Shown here one piece after another: positions 26,546-35,196 of a stretch of 64,000 nt of DNA. Made by a program: the position numbers and the translations under genes. This stretch comes from Marinicella rhabdoformis (GTDB lineage Bacteria > Pseudomonadota > Gammaproteobacteria > Xanthomonadales > Marinicellaceae), in assembly GCF_009671245.1 (NCBI RefSeq), contig NZ_VTFS01000001.1, positions 1,151,914 to 1,215,913 of the forward strand. The letters are read 5' to 3'. The notes under the pieces are model-generated. The model was not told the DNA's origin, made no database searches, and was given only the letters and a program-made list of their open reading frames with translations. Within the stretch, counting starts at the first letter, position 1. Every line of letters starts with the position of its first letter.

Positions 26546-27133
26546 TCATTTAGTAATCTTTACTCTCGAATTCAAACCAATCGTTTTCTGATTAAACTGA
26601 ATTTGCAAAGGCTTTTCCTTTTTGTCCCAAGCCGCAATATGAACATGTGGGTTTCTTGAATAACCGTTGTTGCCAACTTTGGCTACCACCTGTCCCGCCT
26701 TCACTTGATCACCAACGACCACTTGAATATCACGCACATGTGCAATCAGGATATTAACGCCTTCTGCATTTGTGAAGGTAATTGAACTGGCCCTTCCTGG
26801 GTTCATAATCCCAGGTTTATTGGTGGTTTCGTTTTCATGAACAGCAGTGATTTCACAATCACAGGGTGCCAATACATTTTTATTGAAACCAAACCAATCC
26901 TCGTTCTCAAAACCCTGATTTTTAAAAGGCCTCATAAACATGCGGGTTTCATCTTTGTACCAATCTTGAATAATACAATCCGTACCCAAAGCATCACCCA
27001 CCCACTTAAATTGACCATCCCAATGTTCTGTACATGAGAAGGACACTGCATGTGGCGCATGAATTTTGATGTCTTGAGCCGAGGTAGTCATGGAGCAAAG
27101 GCACAACAAGGTAATATACTGGTAACTTTTCAT
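26546..27133 (-). CDS. Secreted M23/LytM-type peptidase-like protein
   Basis: 195 residues with a signal peptide (1-18, cleavage after TSA). The C-terminal half has the duplicated-hybrid fold of M23 peptidases: ILIAHVRDIQVVVGDQVKAGQVVAKVGNNGYSRNPHVHIAAW, with the HxH zinc motif in PHVHI and the upstream H in IAHVRD. The first zinc ligand (H...D in the first strand) is not obvious. It could be a peptidoglycan hydrolase or a LytM-type scaffold. Cysteines (CDC) lie in the middle. Confidence 0.7.
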   Translation of the reverse strand: MKSYQYITLLCLCSMTTSAQDIKIHAPHAVSFSCTEHWDGQFKWVGDALGTDCIIQDWYKDETRMFMRPFKNQGFENEDWFGFNKNVLAPCDCEITAVHENETTNKPGIMNPGRASSITFTNAEGVNILIAHVRDIQVVVGDQVKAGQVVAKVGNNGYSRNPHVHIAAWDKKEKPLQIQFNQKTIGLNSRVKITK

Positions 27134-27212
27134 GGATTTATTGTACTACAAATAATCGAGATTTAAACCCTGAATGCAGCCACATGAATTAACCCTAAAA
27201 TGCGCCAATACC

Positions 27213-27386
27213 GTCATGCCGAGAGAGCCAAAGGCGAGCCGAGGTATCTCATAGGGTCTTGTGATATCACTCGTATTTGTTAGAGATCCATTCGACTCGC
27301 GTTCAATCCAATAAGTAAGTTTCACAAAACCCAAAGTCCTTTCCTATTTTTAAGCAAAGACAAAACTTGTGCTCGCTCAGAATGAC
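27213..27386. repeat. Intergenic imperfect inverted repeat (GTCAT...ATGAC type)
   Basis: The element begins GTCATGCCGAGAGAGCC and ends CTCGCTCAGAATGAC, imperfect inverted arms. Internally GAGGTATCTCA and TTAGAGATCCATTCGACTCGC echo the sequence pattern of the GTCAT/ATGAC intergenic repeats common in many bacterial genomes. Likely a small non-autonomous dispersed repeat. Confidence 0.6.
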
Positions 27387-27437
27387 ATGCTGTTTTTTTG
27401 TAGCATTCTCCGACATACCTAACTGCTCAAATACCAC

Positions 27438-27742
27438 TAACCGCACAGCTGCCGGATAGAATCCAAATGACCGGTGTTATGTTTTGCCTTGGTGAGCGAA
27501 GATCAGGCAATGTAGTTATTGCGGTTTAACCGGAGGTTAAGAAGCATTAATGGAATGCCGTAGAACGTGAATCAGACAGCAAGATTAAGTGCCTTGCTTC
27601 CCTTCTTTTGACCTTCGGCCAAAAACCGGCTTTACAAGGTTATCAATTGTCGCAAAGCGACTCAGCATTAAAGCCTGCGAAGAGGTTACGGTTTTTTGAT
27701 TGGTATGAACTTTTAATTCTTCACATACCATACCAATCAAAA
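27438..27742. repeat. Repeat unit 1 with terminal hairpin
   Basis: Header at 27438-27495 (TAACCGCACAGCTGCCG...GACCGGTG) is shared with unit 2. After an unshared interior, a tail at 27666-27691 (CATTAAAGCCTGCGAAGAGG) leads into a perfect 14-bp stem (27694-27707 with 27729-27742) around a 21-nt loop. The stem 5' arm begins with T-run and the 3' arm ends with A-run, the reverse of a terminator. See unit 2. Confidence 0.75.
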
Positions 27743-27785
27743 TTAAGTGCTTGCGGAGCCCCACCTGATGGTAATGATGAACCAT

Positions 27786-27945
27786 TAACCGCACAGCTGC
27801 CGAATAGAACCCAAATGACCGGTGCCATGTTTTGCACTGGCGAGCCTGCGAGTCAAACAGCAAAACTCATTAAAGCCTGCGAAGAGGTTACGGTTTTTTG
27901 CTTAGTATAAACATCAAATTTTCACATCATTATACTAAGCAAAAA
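27786..27945. repeat. Repeat unit 2 with terminal hairpin of different stem sequence
   Basis: Shorter copy of unit 1: same header (27786-27843), same tail (27868-27893), then a perfect 16-bp stem (27895-27910 with 27930-27945) around a 19-nt loop. Within the 12 core stem pairs, three positions differ from unit 1 and each is compensated on the other arm. It ends 22 nt from the polA stop but has terminator polarity on neither strand. Confidence 0.75.
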
Positions 27946-27967
27946 GAAGTGGCCTCGTAGCAATCCC

Positions 27968-30655
27968 TCAGTGCGCTTGATCCCAATTATCCCCCACACC
28001 ATAATCCACCAACAGCGGCACGGATAGTTCCACCACGTTTTCCATCGTTTCTTTGATGCGTTGACACCATGACTTCACGGATTCGTCTTTGATTTCAAAG
28101 ACCAGTTCATCGTGGACTTGCATCACCAAGCGGATGTCGTCTTTGCCTTTGACTTCGTTGTAAACGGCAATCATGGCTTTTTTTATGATATCGGCAGCGG
28201 TGCCTTGCATTGGTGCGTTGATGGCGGCGCGTTCGGCGCCCGCTCGGACTCGGGCGTTGCGGTTGTTGATTTCTGGGAAGTAAAGTCTGCGGCCAAATTC
28301 TGTGTCCAAGTAGCCTTGCTCTGCGGCTTTTTCTTTGACTGAGTCAATGAAGCCTTTCACTTTCGGGTATTGAGCAAAGTACTGTTTCTGGTAATTCGAG
28401 GCTTCTTTTCGGCTGATGTGTAACTGTTTACTCAAACCGAAAGCACTCATGCCGTACATCAGGCCAAAGTTGATGGCTTTTGCAGCACGTCTTTGTTCAC
28501 CGGTGACTTCATCCAATGGTGTGTCGAACACTTGTGAAGCGGTTTGGCTGTGGACATCGACACCTTCTTTAAAGGCTTTGAGCAGGTTTTCGTCTTGAGA
28601 CAAATGTGCCATGATGCGCAGTTCAATTTGTGAGTAATCTGCTGCCATCACCTGCCAACCGTCAGGTGCGATGAAAGCGGTTCTGACTTTTCGACCTTCT
28701 TCGGTTCGAATCGGAATGTTTTGTAGGTTTGGGTTGTTCGATGACAAACGGCCTGTTATCGCCACGGCTTGGTGGTATGAGGTGTGTACACGACCTGTTT
28801 TGTTGTTGATTTCCAGTGGTAATTTGTCGGTGTAGGTGTTCTTCAACTTACTCAAAGAACGGTAGGATAAGATAGTAGATGGCAATTCATAGTCAGCAGA
28901 CAGGTCTTGTAAAACATCTTCGGCTGTTGACGGTTGACCACCGGGTGTTTTTTTCAATACCGGCAAGCCCTGCTCTTCAAACAGGATTTGTTGTAGCTGT
29001 TTCGGTGAACCGAGGTTGAATTCTTTTCCTGCCAGTTCATAAGCTTTGGTCTGAAGTACCGCCATCTTTTCTGCCAAATGTACGCTTTGTTTTTTCAGCT
29101 CATTGGCATCTAAATACACGCCTGTTTGTTCCATTGAAGCCAACACTCGAACCAAGGGCATTTCGATGTCTGTGAATACTTTGGTATGCGGCTCTTTTTC
29201 TAACTGTTCCCACAAGGCCAAATGCAGTTTTAATGTGATGTCGGCATCTTCAGCCGCGTAGTGAGTCGCCACATCAATCGCCACATCGGCAAAGGGAATT
29301 TGTTTTGCGCCTTTGCCGCAGATTTCTTCGTATTTGGTGGTTTTTTCGTCCAAGTAAAAACTGGCCAATGAATCCATATCATGACGAGAAGCCGAGGCAT
29401 TGAGTACATATGATTCCAACATGGTATCGAAGGCCAAGTTATCGACATCGATGCCATAATTCGACAGCACATTCATGTCGTATTTAAAATGCTGCCCAAT
29501 CAAAGTCACTTCTTTTAACACGGGAATCACGGCATCAAGCACGTCCTGTAAAGGCAATTGCTTGGCACCTTCTGTAAACATCGGGTTGTGGTCCACTGGC
29601 ACATATGCCGCTTTTTCAGGAGCATACGCAAAGGACATGCCGATGATATTGGCACCAATCGGATTCAACGAATCGGTTTCCAAATCGAAGGCCACCAAGC
29701 CTGCTTTCTTGATTTCGGACAACCAAGCATTCAAAGTATCCATGTCTTGAATACAAGTGTATTCAACCACTTTCTTCGGTTCTGCTGGCGCATCAGCTTC
29801 ACTGAGTTCAAATTCAGCAAAACGCTTCATGTCATATTCTTTGCCAATTTTATTTAAAGCCGCTGCATCTTTGGGTGTGATGGCAAAATCACCGACTTTA
29901 TAGTCGACTTCGCAATCTTCTTTAATAATCACCAACTCACGTGACAGCTTCAATTGATCAATGCCTTCTCGCAGGTATTCGCCCACTTTCCCCTTGAATT
30001 CATCAGCACGCTCAATGATGTTATCAACGGTTTTGTATTCTTGTAGCCACTTGACCGCTGTTTTTGGGCCAACTTTTTGAACACCTGGGATGTTGTCTGA
30101 TGTGTCACCCACCAAGGCCAAATAATCTATGATTTGATCCGCTGTGACACCGAATTTATCCACCACACCTTGCTTGTCCATCACCACATTGGTCATGGTG
30201 TTGACCAAGGTTACATGGTCTGAAACCAATTGCGCCAAGTCTTTATCACCTGTTGAAACCAAAGTTTCAATGCCCAAGACCTCTGCTTTTTTTGCTAAAG
30301 TACCAATCACATCATCAGCTTCGACATGAGGGATTTCAAGCATTGGAATGCCCATGGCCTTGACCAATGCTTTGGTCGGCTCCAATTGCATGCGCAATTC
30401 ATCGGGCATCGATGGCCGCGTTGCTTTATACTCCTCATACATGTCATGACGAAAGGTTTTGCCCTTGGCATCAAACACCACCACCATGTGTTCAGGGTGA
30501 TATTCATCAATCATGCGTTGTAACATGTTGGTCACGCCGTACATTACACCAGTTGGATGACCACTTTTGCTGGCCAAACGTTTTAAATTGGGTTGAAAAA
30601 AAGCACGGTAAAGATAAGAAGAGCCATCAACCAAATACAGTGTTTTGTTTGTCAT
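27968..30655 (-). CDS. polA: DNA polymerase I
   Basis: 895 residues, full length. Residues about 1-290 are the 5'-3' exonuclease (FEN-like): LVDGSSYLYRAFF, VVFDAKGKTFRHD, EADDVIGTLA, STGDKDLAQLV, DYLALVGDTSDNIPGV. About 300-480 is the 3'-5' proofreading domain with an intact FDLETDSL motif I and YAAEDADIT. The polymerase follows: GRLSSNNPNLQNIP, ADYSQIELRIMAHLS with the catalytic Asp, RRAAKAINFGLMYGMSAFGL (O-helix) and QVHDELVFE. It fills gaps in repair and replaces Okazaki primers. Divergent from the S74 gene; the 166-nt spacer carries both promoters. Confidence 0.97.
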   Translation of the reverse strand: MTNKTLYLVDGSSYLYRAFFQPNLKRLASKSGHPTGVMYGVTNMLQRMIDEYHPEHMVVVFDAKGKTFRHDMYEEYKATRPSMPDELRMQLEPTKALVKAMGIPMLEIPHVEADDVIGTLAKKAEVLGIETLVSTGDKDLAQLVSDHVTLVNTMTNVVMDKQGVVDKFGVTADQIIDYLALVGDTSDNIPGVQKVGPKTAVKWLQEYKTVDNIIERADEFKGKVGEYLREGIDQLKLSRELVIIKEDCEVDYKVGDFAITPKDAAALNKIGKEYDMKRFAEFELSEADAPAEPKKVVEYTCIQDMDTLNAWLSEIKKAGLVAFDLETDSLNPIGANIIGMSFAYAPEKAAYVPVDHNPMFTEGAKQLPLQDVLDAVIPVLKEVTLIGQHFKYDMNVLSNYGIDVDNLAFDTMLESYVLNASASRHDMDSLASFYLDEKTTKYEEICGKGAKQIPFADVAIDVATHYAAEDADITLKLHLALWEQLEKEPHTKVFTDIEMPLVRVLASMEQTGVYLDANELKKQSVHLAEKMAVLQTKAYELAGKEFNLGSPKQLQQILFEEQGLPVLKKTPGGQPSTAEDVLQDLSADYELPSTILSYRSLSKLKNTYTDKLPLEINNKTGRVHTSYHQAVAITGRLSSNNPNLQNIPIRTEEGRKVRTAFIAPDGWQVMAADYSQIELRIMAHLSQDENLLKAFKEGVDVHSQTASQVFDTPLDEVTGEQRRAAKAINFGLMYGMSAFGLSKQLHISRKEASNYQKQYFAQYPKVKGFIDSVKEKAAEQGYLDTEFGRRLYFPEINNRNARVRAGAERAAINAPMQGTAADIIKKAMIAVYNEVKGKDDIRLVMQVHDELVFEIKDESVKSWCQRIKETMENVVELSVPLLVDYGVGDNWDQAH

Positions 30656-30758
30656 GATAATTTGCGTCAGTCAAATCTCACCATTGTAAACGCAAAAGGC
30701 CATTTTCCTAAGACGATATTGAATTGAATGAAAAGTCGTTGCCTGTGTGATTTTTTAC

Positions 30759-30787
30759 ATGACAACGTCCGCATTTTTCTGTAACAT
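30759..30787 (+). promoter_or_regulatory. Putative sigma-70 promoter for the S74-domain gene
   Basis: ATGACA (30759-30764) and TAACAT (30782-30787) are separated by 17 nt, upstream of an AGAGGGG ribosome site before the GTG start at 30822. Confidence 0.4.
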
Positions 30788-30821
30788 TATTTAACTTTAA
30801 ATAAGACAGAGGGGAAATCAA

Positions 30822-32447
30822 GTGAATCACCGCAAAACATTTTTAGCTGTAGCTTTAGCAGCGACATATATGGGCTCAGTTTCAGCAAAAACTGAAGTCT
30901 TGGCTTTCAACAATCAAGTTGAGTTTTCTGGACTCAACCCTGCAAACCATTACCAAATTGAAATTAAATTACCCAATGGTTCATTAAAAACCCTACCATT
31001 TCATTCTGCAGAGACGTTGTCACTGGCGGCCACTGATTTAGATATGAAATCTCTTCAAGATGGCCAATACAAATATCAAATCAGGTCACTCAGCAAAGAA
31101 AAATCATCTAGAAATGACGGCTCAGCGAACACCATCACCAAGCCAGCTTCACAACCAGACTTAAGCAGTGGCGTCTTCACGATCAAAAACGGTCAAACCA
31201 TTACTGATCAGGACGATGAAAATCGTGATCAACAAATCCTAGATGACTTGATTGTTGACGGTTCGGCTTGTATTGGACAAGATTGCGTCAATGGTGAGTC
31301 TTTTGGTTTTGACACTTTACGATTAAAAGAAAACAACCTGCGCATCAAATTTCAGGACACCAGTAACTCAGCCAGCTTTCCAAGCAATGATTGGCAACTA
31401 ACCGCCAACGACTCAAGTAATGGTGGTGCCAACAAATTTTCTATTGATGACATAGACCATGGCAGTACACCTTTCACCGTTGAAGCGGGCGCACCGTCAC
31501 ATTCATTGTATGTAGATGATGGCGGCAGAATCGGTTTCGGCACCTCAACACCTGTAGTCAGAAACCATTTAGTTGATGGTAATACACCCACAGTGCGTTT
31601 AGAACAAAATGGCTCGCAAGGCTGGAGTCCACAAACTTGGGATGTCGCTGGTAATGAAGCAAACTTCTTCATTCGTGATGTCACCAATGGGAGTAAATTA
31701 CCATTTAGAATCAAACCAGGCGCCCCCAACGATGCATTTTTTATAGCTGCTGACGGAAAAATTGGTTTAGGTGACAGTACACCAGATGATTCATTGGATG
31801 TTGAGTCTGGCAGTATAGTTGTTCCAAATGGAAGAGTTGGAATAGGTACAGAATCACCAACTAATAGGTTGCATATTGCCAACCCCTTGAATGCTGGCAT
31901 AACTCTAGAAAGCCAGTCACTTGGTATTTCATGGAAATTTGTCAATAAAGGCAACTTATTTTCAGTATCAAAAGTGGGAACATCATCATCTGAATTTCAG
32001 GTTTTTGATACAGGAGCAATGATAGTCGGGGCTGGTGGTGCAACACCAAACTTTGATATGGATGCTAGTGGAAACGTAGTAATACAAGGTGCCTTAACCC
32101 AAAATTCAGATGTCAATACAAAAGAAAATATACAATTGGTCAATACATCTGAAGTTTTGAATAAGGTTATGTCTTTACCAATTTCTGTGTGGAACTATAA
32201 ATTTGATGATGATTCAGTTAAGCACCTTGGCCCCATGGCTCAAGATTTTTTTGAGCAATTCAACTTAGGGCATACTGAAACCAAAATTGCTACCATTGAT
32301 ACTTCGGGTGTTGCCTTGGCTTCAATCAAAGAATTGGGCACGCAACTGGCTGATAAAGAAAAACAAATCAATTCTTTAAAAGAAGAAAATCAAATTTTAA
32401 ATGACAGACTCACCGCGATTGAAGAAAGGCTAAAGAATATTAAATAA
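30822..32447 (+). CDS. Secreted tail-fibre-like protein with C-terminal S74 chaperone domain
   Basis: 541 residues. The start is GTG 30822, with AGAGGGG 7 nt upstream and a signal peptide directly after (FLAVALAATYMGSVSA). The middle carries short tail-fibre-type repeats of the rvGIGt-sP kind: GRIGFGTSTPVVRNHL, GKIGLGDSTPDDSLDV and GRVGIGTESPTNRLHI. The last about 120 residues are an intramolecular chaperone (endosialidase S74) domain: LTQNSDVNTKENIQLV, with the conserved Ser-Asp self-cleavage site, then LGPMAQDFFEQF, and a terminal coiled coil. In phages this domain trimerises the fibre and cuts itself off. Here it is in a chromosomal secreted protein, probably a trimeric surface fibre. Confidence 0.8.
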   Translation: MNHRKTFLAVALAATYMGSVSAKTEVLAFNNQVEFSGLNPANHYQIEIKLPNGSLKTLPFHSAETLSLAATDLDMKSLQDGQYKYQIRSLSKEKSSRNDGSANTITKPASQPDLSSGVFTIKNGQTITDQDDENRDQQILDDLIVDGSACIGQDCVNGESFGFDTLRLKENNLRIKFQDTSNSASFPSNDWQLTANDSSNGGANKFSIDDIDHGSTPFTVEAGAPSHSLYVDDGGRIGFGTSTPVVRNHLVDGNTPTVRLEQNGSQGWSPQTWDVAGNEANFFIRDVTNGSKLPFRIKPGAPNDAFFIAADGKIGLGDSTPDDSLDVESGSIVVPNGRVGIGTESPTNRLHIANPLNAGITLESQSLGISWKFVNKGNLFSVSKVGTSSSEFQVFDTGAMIVGAGGATPNFDMDASGNVVIQGALTQNSDVNTKENIQLVNTSEVLNKVMSLPISVWNYKFDDDSVKHLGPMAQDFFEQFNLGHTETKIATIDTSGVALASIKELGTQLADKEKQINSLKEENQILNDRLTAIEERLKNIK

Positions 32448-32460
32448 TATTTTCTCAATT

Positions 32461-32491
32461 AGGCGGCTTAAAAGCCGCCTATTGTTTTTAA
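32461..32491 (+). terminator. Rho-independent terminator after the S74 gene
   Basis: Perfect stem AGGCGGCTT/AAGCCGCCT with a 2-nt loop (32461-32480), then ATTGTTTTTA. It lies 13 nt after the stop and may also serve the convergent gene ending at 32488. Confidence 0.85.
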
Positions 32492-33423
32492 CACTTAAAT
32501 TCTTCTTCTATTTCTGGCATTAAAGGCAACTGTGATTTCAACCATTGATATTGTTCTGATAGCTTATCTTCATCTGAAGTAACATGATCTAAGAACTCAG
32601 GGTGTTGAAACCATTTGTGATAATGCACATGGATCAAATCTTTAAACTTAGGGTGGTTTTCCCTGTTATTCATAATAGGTCTGAAAGGGATAGGGTAATT
32701 ATATGTTTCTGGCAAAACCTGCAAAAACTCTTGGTATCTTGTTGCTGTCACCGCCAAAGCCACTTGATCCAGGCACCTAAAATCATCACCATCTCTTGAA
32801 GTCCAACCAAAAGGTCTTAAATCAGACTCAATAATTTGAATAAAATCATCATACCATTGCTGAAAAAATCCCTCCAACTTATGAGCCCAAATAAATCCAG
32901 CGTTAAAATAATTTCTAATCAATTTGGGGCGAACAGTTGTCCAAATAGAAGGTTCCGGTAATTCAACCCCACATAAACGATACACATTTTGCCAAAACAC
33001 ATCATTCGGATCATTAACTCCTTCTGTACCTGGTCCTTTGTTATCAACAGGGCGCAAAAAAAGTGATGGTTCTGTCAACACAACTCCTGTGGATAAACTG
33101 TTTAAAAACACTGTATCAGTATCAGAAAATAAAATTGATCCATTTGTTGCTTGCTTGCGTTCCAAATCTAAACAGGCCAATAATTTATTTGCTATAGGGT
33201 ATAAAATGAAATCTTCATTGATCTTTTCATTGTTTGTGTATACTCCTTTTCCCTCTAAAGCTGTTAATGTCTGATGACTTGGCTGGTTATTTTTCCTGGG
33301 ACAATATGCATGAAGTTTAACGTGATCTTTTAGATTTTTATTGATTGAATCCACCAACAAAAGCGACTGACACTCTAAAATACCTTGCTCTACACATATT
33401 ACCATATCCGTAATTTCATTCAT
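32488..33423 (-). CDS. Glycosyltransferase-like protein (GT-A type, DxD)
   Basis: 311 residues, no membrane segment. A nucleotide-sugar binding DTD lies at about 99-101 in ILFSDTDTVFLN, within an alpha/beta N-terminal half; NAGFIWAHKLEGFFQQWYDDF follows, as in family GT-A proteins that hold an acceptor. RDGDDFRCLDQVALAV may be the region with a catalytic acid. It opens a stretch of envelope glycan genes and is divergent from the next gene, which encodes a similar type of protein. Confidence 0.6.
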   Translation of the reverse strand: MNEITDMVICVEQGILECQSLLLVDSINKNLKDHVKLHAYCPRKNNQPSHQTLTALEGKGVYTNNEKINEDFILYPIANKLLACLDLERKQATNGSILFSDTDTVFLNSLSTGVVLTEPSLFLRPVDNKGPGTEGVNDPNDVFWQNVYRLCGVELPEPSIWTTVRPKLIRNYFNAGFIWAHKLEGFFQQWYDDFIQIIESDLRPFGWTSRDGDDFRCLDQVALAVTATRYQEFLQVLPETYNYPIPFRPIMNNRENHPKFKDLIHVHYHKWFQHPEFLDHVTSDEDKLSEQYQWLKSQLPLMPEIEEEFKC

Positions 33424-33501
33424 TTTTTAACTAATTTTTTGAGATATTCTGGAAAGTATAAGGTTTTTACTTATAATACAAGAATTTTGTTTAAATCAAC
33501 C

Positions 33502-34338
33502 ATGATATACGTACTTACCATCCATTGGCAATCCGAAGCATGGATTGACATTCAATTAGAATATTTAAAAAAGCACATCAATGAACCATTTAAAGTATTC
33601 ACTTTTTTGAACAATGTACCAAATTACAATAACCATAAAAATAAATTTGATTACTCATCAAATGAAAATATCAAATCTCATCCAATCAAATTAAATTTAC
33701 TAGCTGATTTAGCTTCTTTTGACTCAGAAGATGAAAATGATTTGTTGATGTTTATTGATGGAGATGCATTCCCAATAAATTCAATTTCTCAGTTTAAACA
33801 GAATGTATTATCAAACCACCAGCTTGCAGCAGTTCAACGACTTGAAAATGATGGTGACACTCAGCCACACCCTTGTTTTTGTATGTGTACTGTCAAATTT
33901 TGGAATGATATACAAGGGGACTGGAAAGCCGGCAAAATAACTTGGGATGATAAATATGGGAATAAAGTTTCTGATGTCGGTGGACAAATGATAGAAAGAA
34001 TGAAAACCCACAATGTTGATTGGTATAAGCTAACTCGAACTAATAATCATAGTTTACACCCCTTATTATTTGGAGTATATGATAATTTAATTTATCACCA
34101 TGGCGCTGCATTCAGAGTTCCCGGCACACGAGTCGATAGAAATAATGTTAAAAATTATAACGCCAGACTAAAACGATTTAGGTTTGCTAAAAAAATAATG
34201 CCTAAAAAGCTAGCAAGGAAATTATTTTTACCCTTAAAACATGAAGTGACTAAAAACAATAAAAACAGTGCTTTAATTTATAAAAAAATTCAACAAAACC
34301 ACTTATTTTACACTGAACTTGGTGAAAAAAATGATTGA
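33502..34338 (+). CDS. Glycosyltransferase-like protein (DxD)
   Basis: 278 residues from ATG 33502 (MIYVLTIHWQSEAWID); the longer frame upstream reads across the divergent promoter and was rejected. DGD in LLMFIDGDAFPINSISQF is a GT-A type metal/nucleotide motif. A His/Asp-rich later part (YHHGAAFRVPGTRVDRNN) and a basic C-terminus follow. The stop overlaps the downstream sulfotransferase start by 8 nt (ATGATTGA, 34331-34338), so the pair may modify the same glycan. Confidence 0.6.
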   Translation: MIYVLTIHWQSEAWIDIQLEYLKKHINEPFKVFTFLNNVPNYNNHKNKFDYSSNENIKSHPIKLNLLADLASFDSEDENDLLMFIDGDAFPINSISQFKQNVLSNHQLAAVQRLENDGDTQPHPCFCMCTVKFWNDIQGDWKAGKITWDDKYGNKVSDVGGQMIERMKTHNVDWYKLTRTNNHSLHPLLFGVYDNLIYHHGAAFRVPGTRVDRNNVKNYNARLKRFRFAKKIMPKKLARKLFLPLKHEVTKNNKNSALIYKKIQQNHLFYTELGEKND

Positions 34339-35023
34339 TGCAATAATTATATTAGGTATGCACCGAAGTGGCACCAGCTGTCTGACTGGTAGCTTAAAAA
34401 CTTGTGGTTTAAATTTAGGTTCCGTTTCTGATTTCAACAAATACAACCAAAAAGGCAATCAAGAAAATCCCGAAGTATTTAGATTGAATGAAGCACTGTT
34501 GCTTCACAACCAAAGTGCATGGAATAAACCAAACAAAAAAGAATTGGAGTGGGACGAATCATTTGAAAAAAGAAGAGATAATGTCTTAAAAACATACAAT
34601 GACCTACCTAAACCTTGGGGGTTCAAAGATCCCAGAATGCTGTTGACCTATAAATTCTGGCAACACAGCTTACCAAATCATTCATTGATTGGATCTATTA
34701 GACACCCTAAAGCCGTAGCTATGTCATTGGCAGCGAGAAAAAATTTAAGCGTGCCAATGGAATCAGGATACAACCTTTGGAAAGTATACAACCAAAATTT
34801 AATCAAGATTTATCAAGAGCGACCATTTCCTATTGTTAATTTTGACGCTCCAAGATCAGATTACATAAATCAAACCGAATCTGCATTCGAAAAACTTGGT
34901 TTGACAGTCAACACCAGTAATAGTTTTTATGACCAATCTTTAAAAAATCAAACCAGTTATAGTATCGATAACTGCCCCTCAGAACTTACAAACTTGTATC
35001 AGCAATTGCTGGAAATGGTTTAA
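34331..35023 (+). CDS. Sulfotransferase-family protein
   Basis: 230 residues from ATG 34331; a TTG at 34319 could add four. The P-loop-like PAPS-binding motif is GMHRSGTSCLTGSL near the N-terminus, and the 3'-phosphate strand is SIRHPKAVAMSLA. Such enzymes transfer sulfate from PAPS to sugar or peptide hydroxyls. Short, single-domain, cytosolic. Coupled to the glycosyltransferase-like gene by overlap. Confidence 0.75.
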   Translation: MIDAIIILGMHRSGTSCLTGSLKTCGLNLGSVSDFNKYNQKGNQENPEVFRLNEALLLHNQSAWNKPNKKELEWDESFEKRRDNVLKTYNDLPKPWGFKDPRMLLTYKFWQHSLPNHSLIGSIRHPKAVAMSLAARKNLSVPMESGYNLWKVYNQNLIKIYQERPFPIVNFDAPRSDYINQTESAFEKLGLTVNTSNSFYDQSLKNQTSYSIDNCPSELTNLYQQLLEMV

Positions 35024-35196
35024 TAGCGATTACCTACAACAAGAAATCTCACCATCCATTTAATTCTAAAAGCTGACATAAGTAACATTTTATCTATAAA
35101 ATAAACCGATTAGATATACATTAACTTCTTAAACTTTTCATATGCTTCACTTTTCATTAATTTTAATTAAAAACAGTCTTCTGCTGGTGAGAACAA

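Larger units (their letters stand above)
27134..27967. other. Gene-free region of repeats between the M23 peptidase and polA
   Basis: 834 nt without a convincing gene. It holds one dispersed-type inverted repeat (27213-27386) and two copies of a longer unit (27438-27742 and 27786-27945) described separately. Open frames here have no recognisable protein character. Confidence 0.7.

Noticed and set aside
27585-27863. 92-residue minus-strand frame in the repeat region
   Set aside because: It spans both repeat units and the first hairpin; it has no family resemblance and its codons are dictated by the repeats.
27438-27945. Integron attC or CRISPR-like array
   Set aside because: Only two units of unequal length with long shared headers; no short regular spacers, no integrase or cas gene and no attC core sites recognised.
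27895-27945. Terminator for polA
   Set aside because: The T-run is on the 5' side and the A-run on the 3' side of the stem on both strands, the wrong polarity for an intrinsic terminator.
31352-31954. 200-residue minus-strand frame inside the S74 gene
   Set aside because: Antisense shadow of repetitive coding sequence; Pro/Ser/Leu-rich without domain character or ribosome site.
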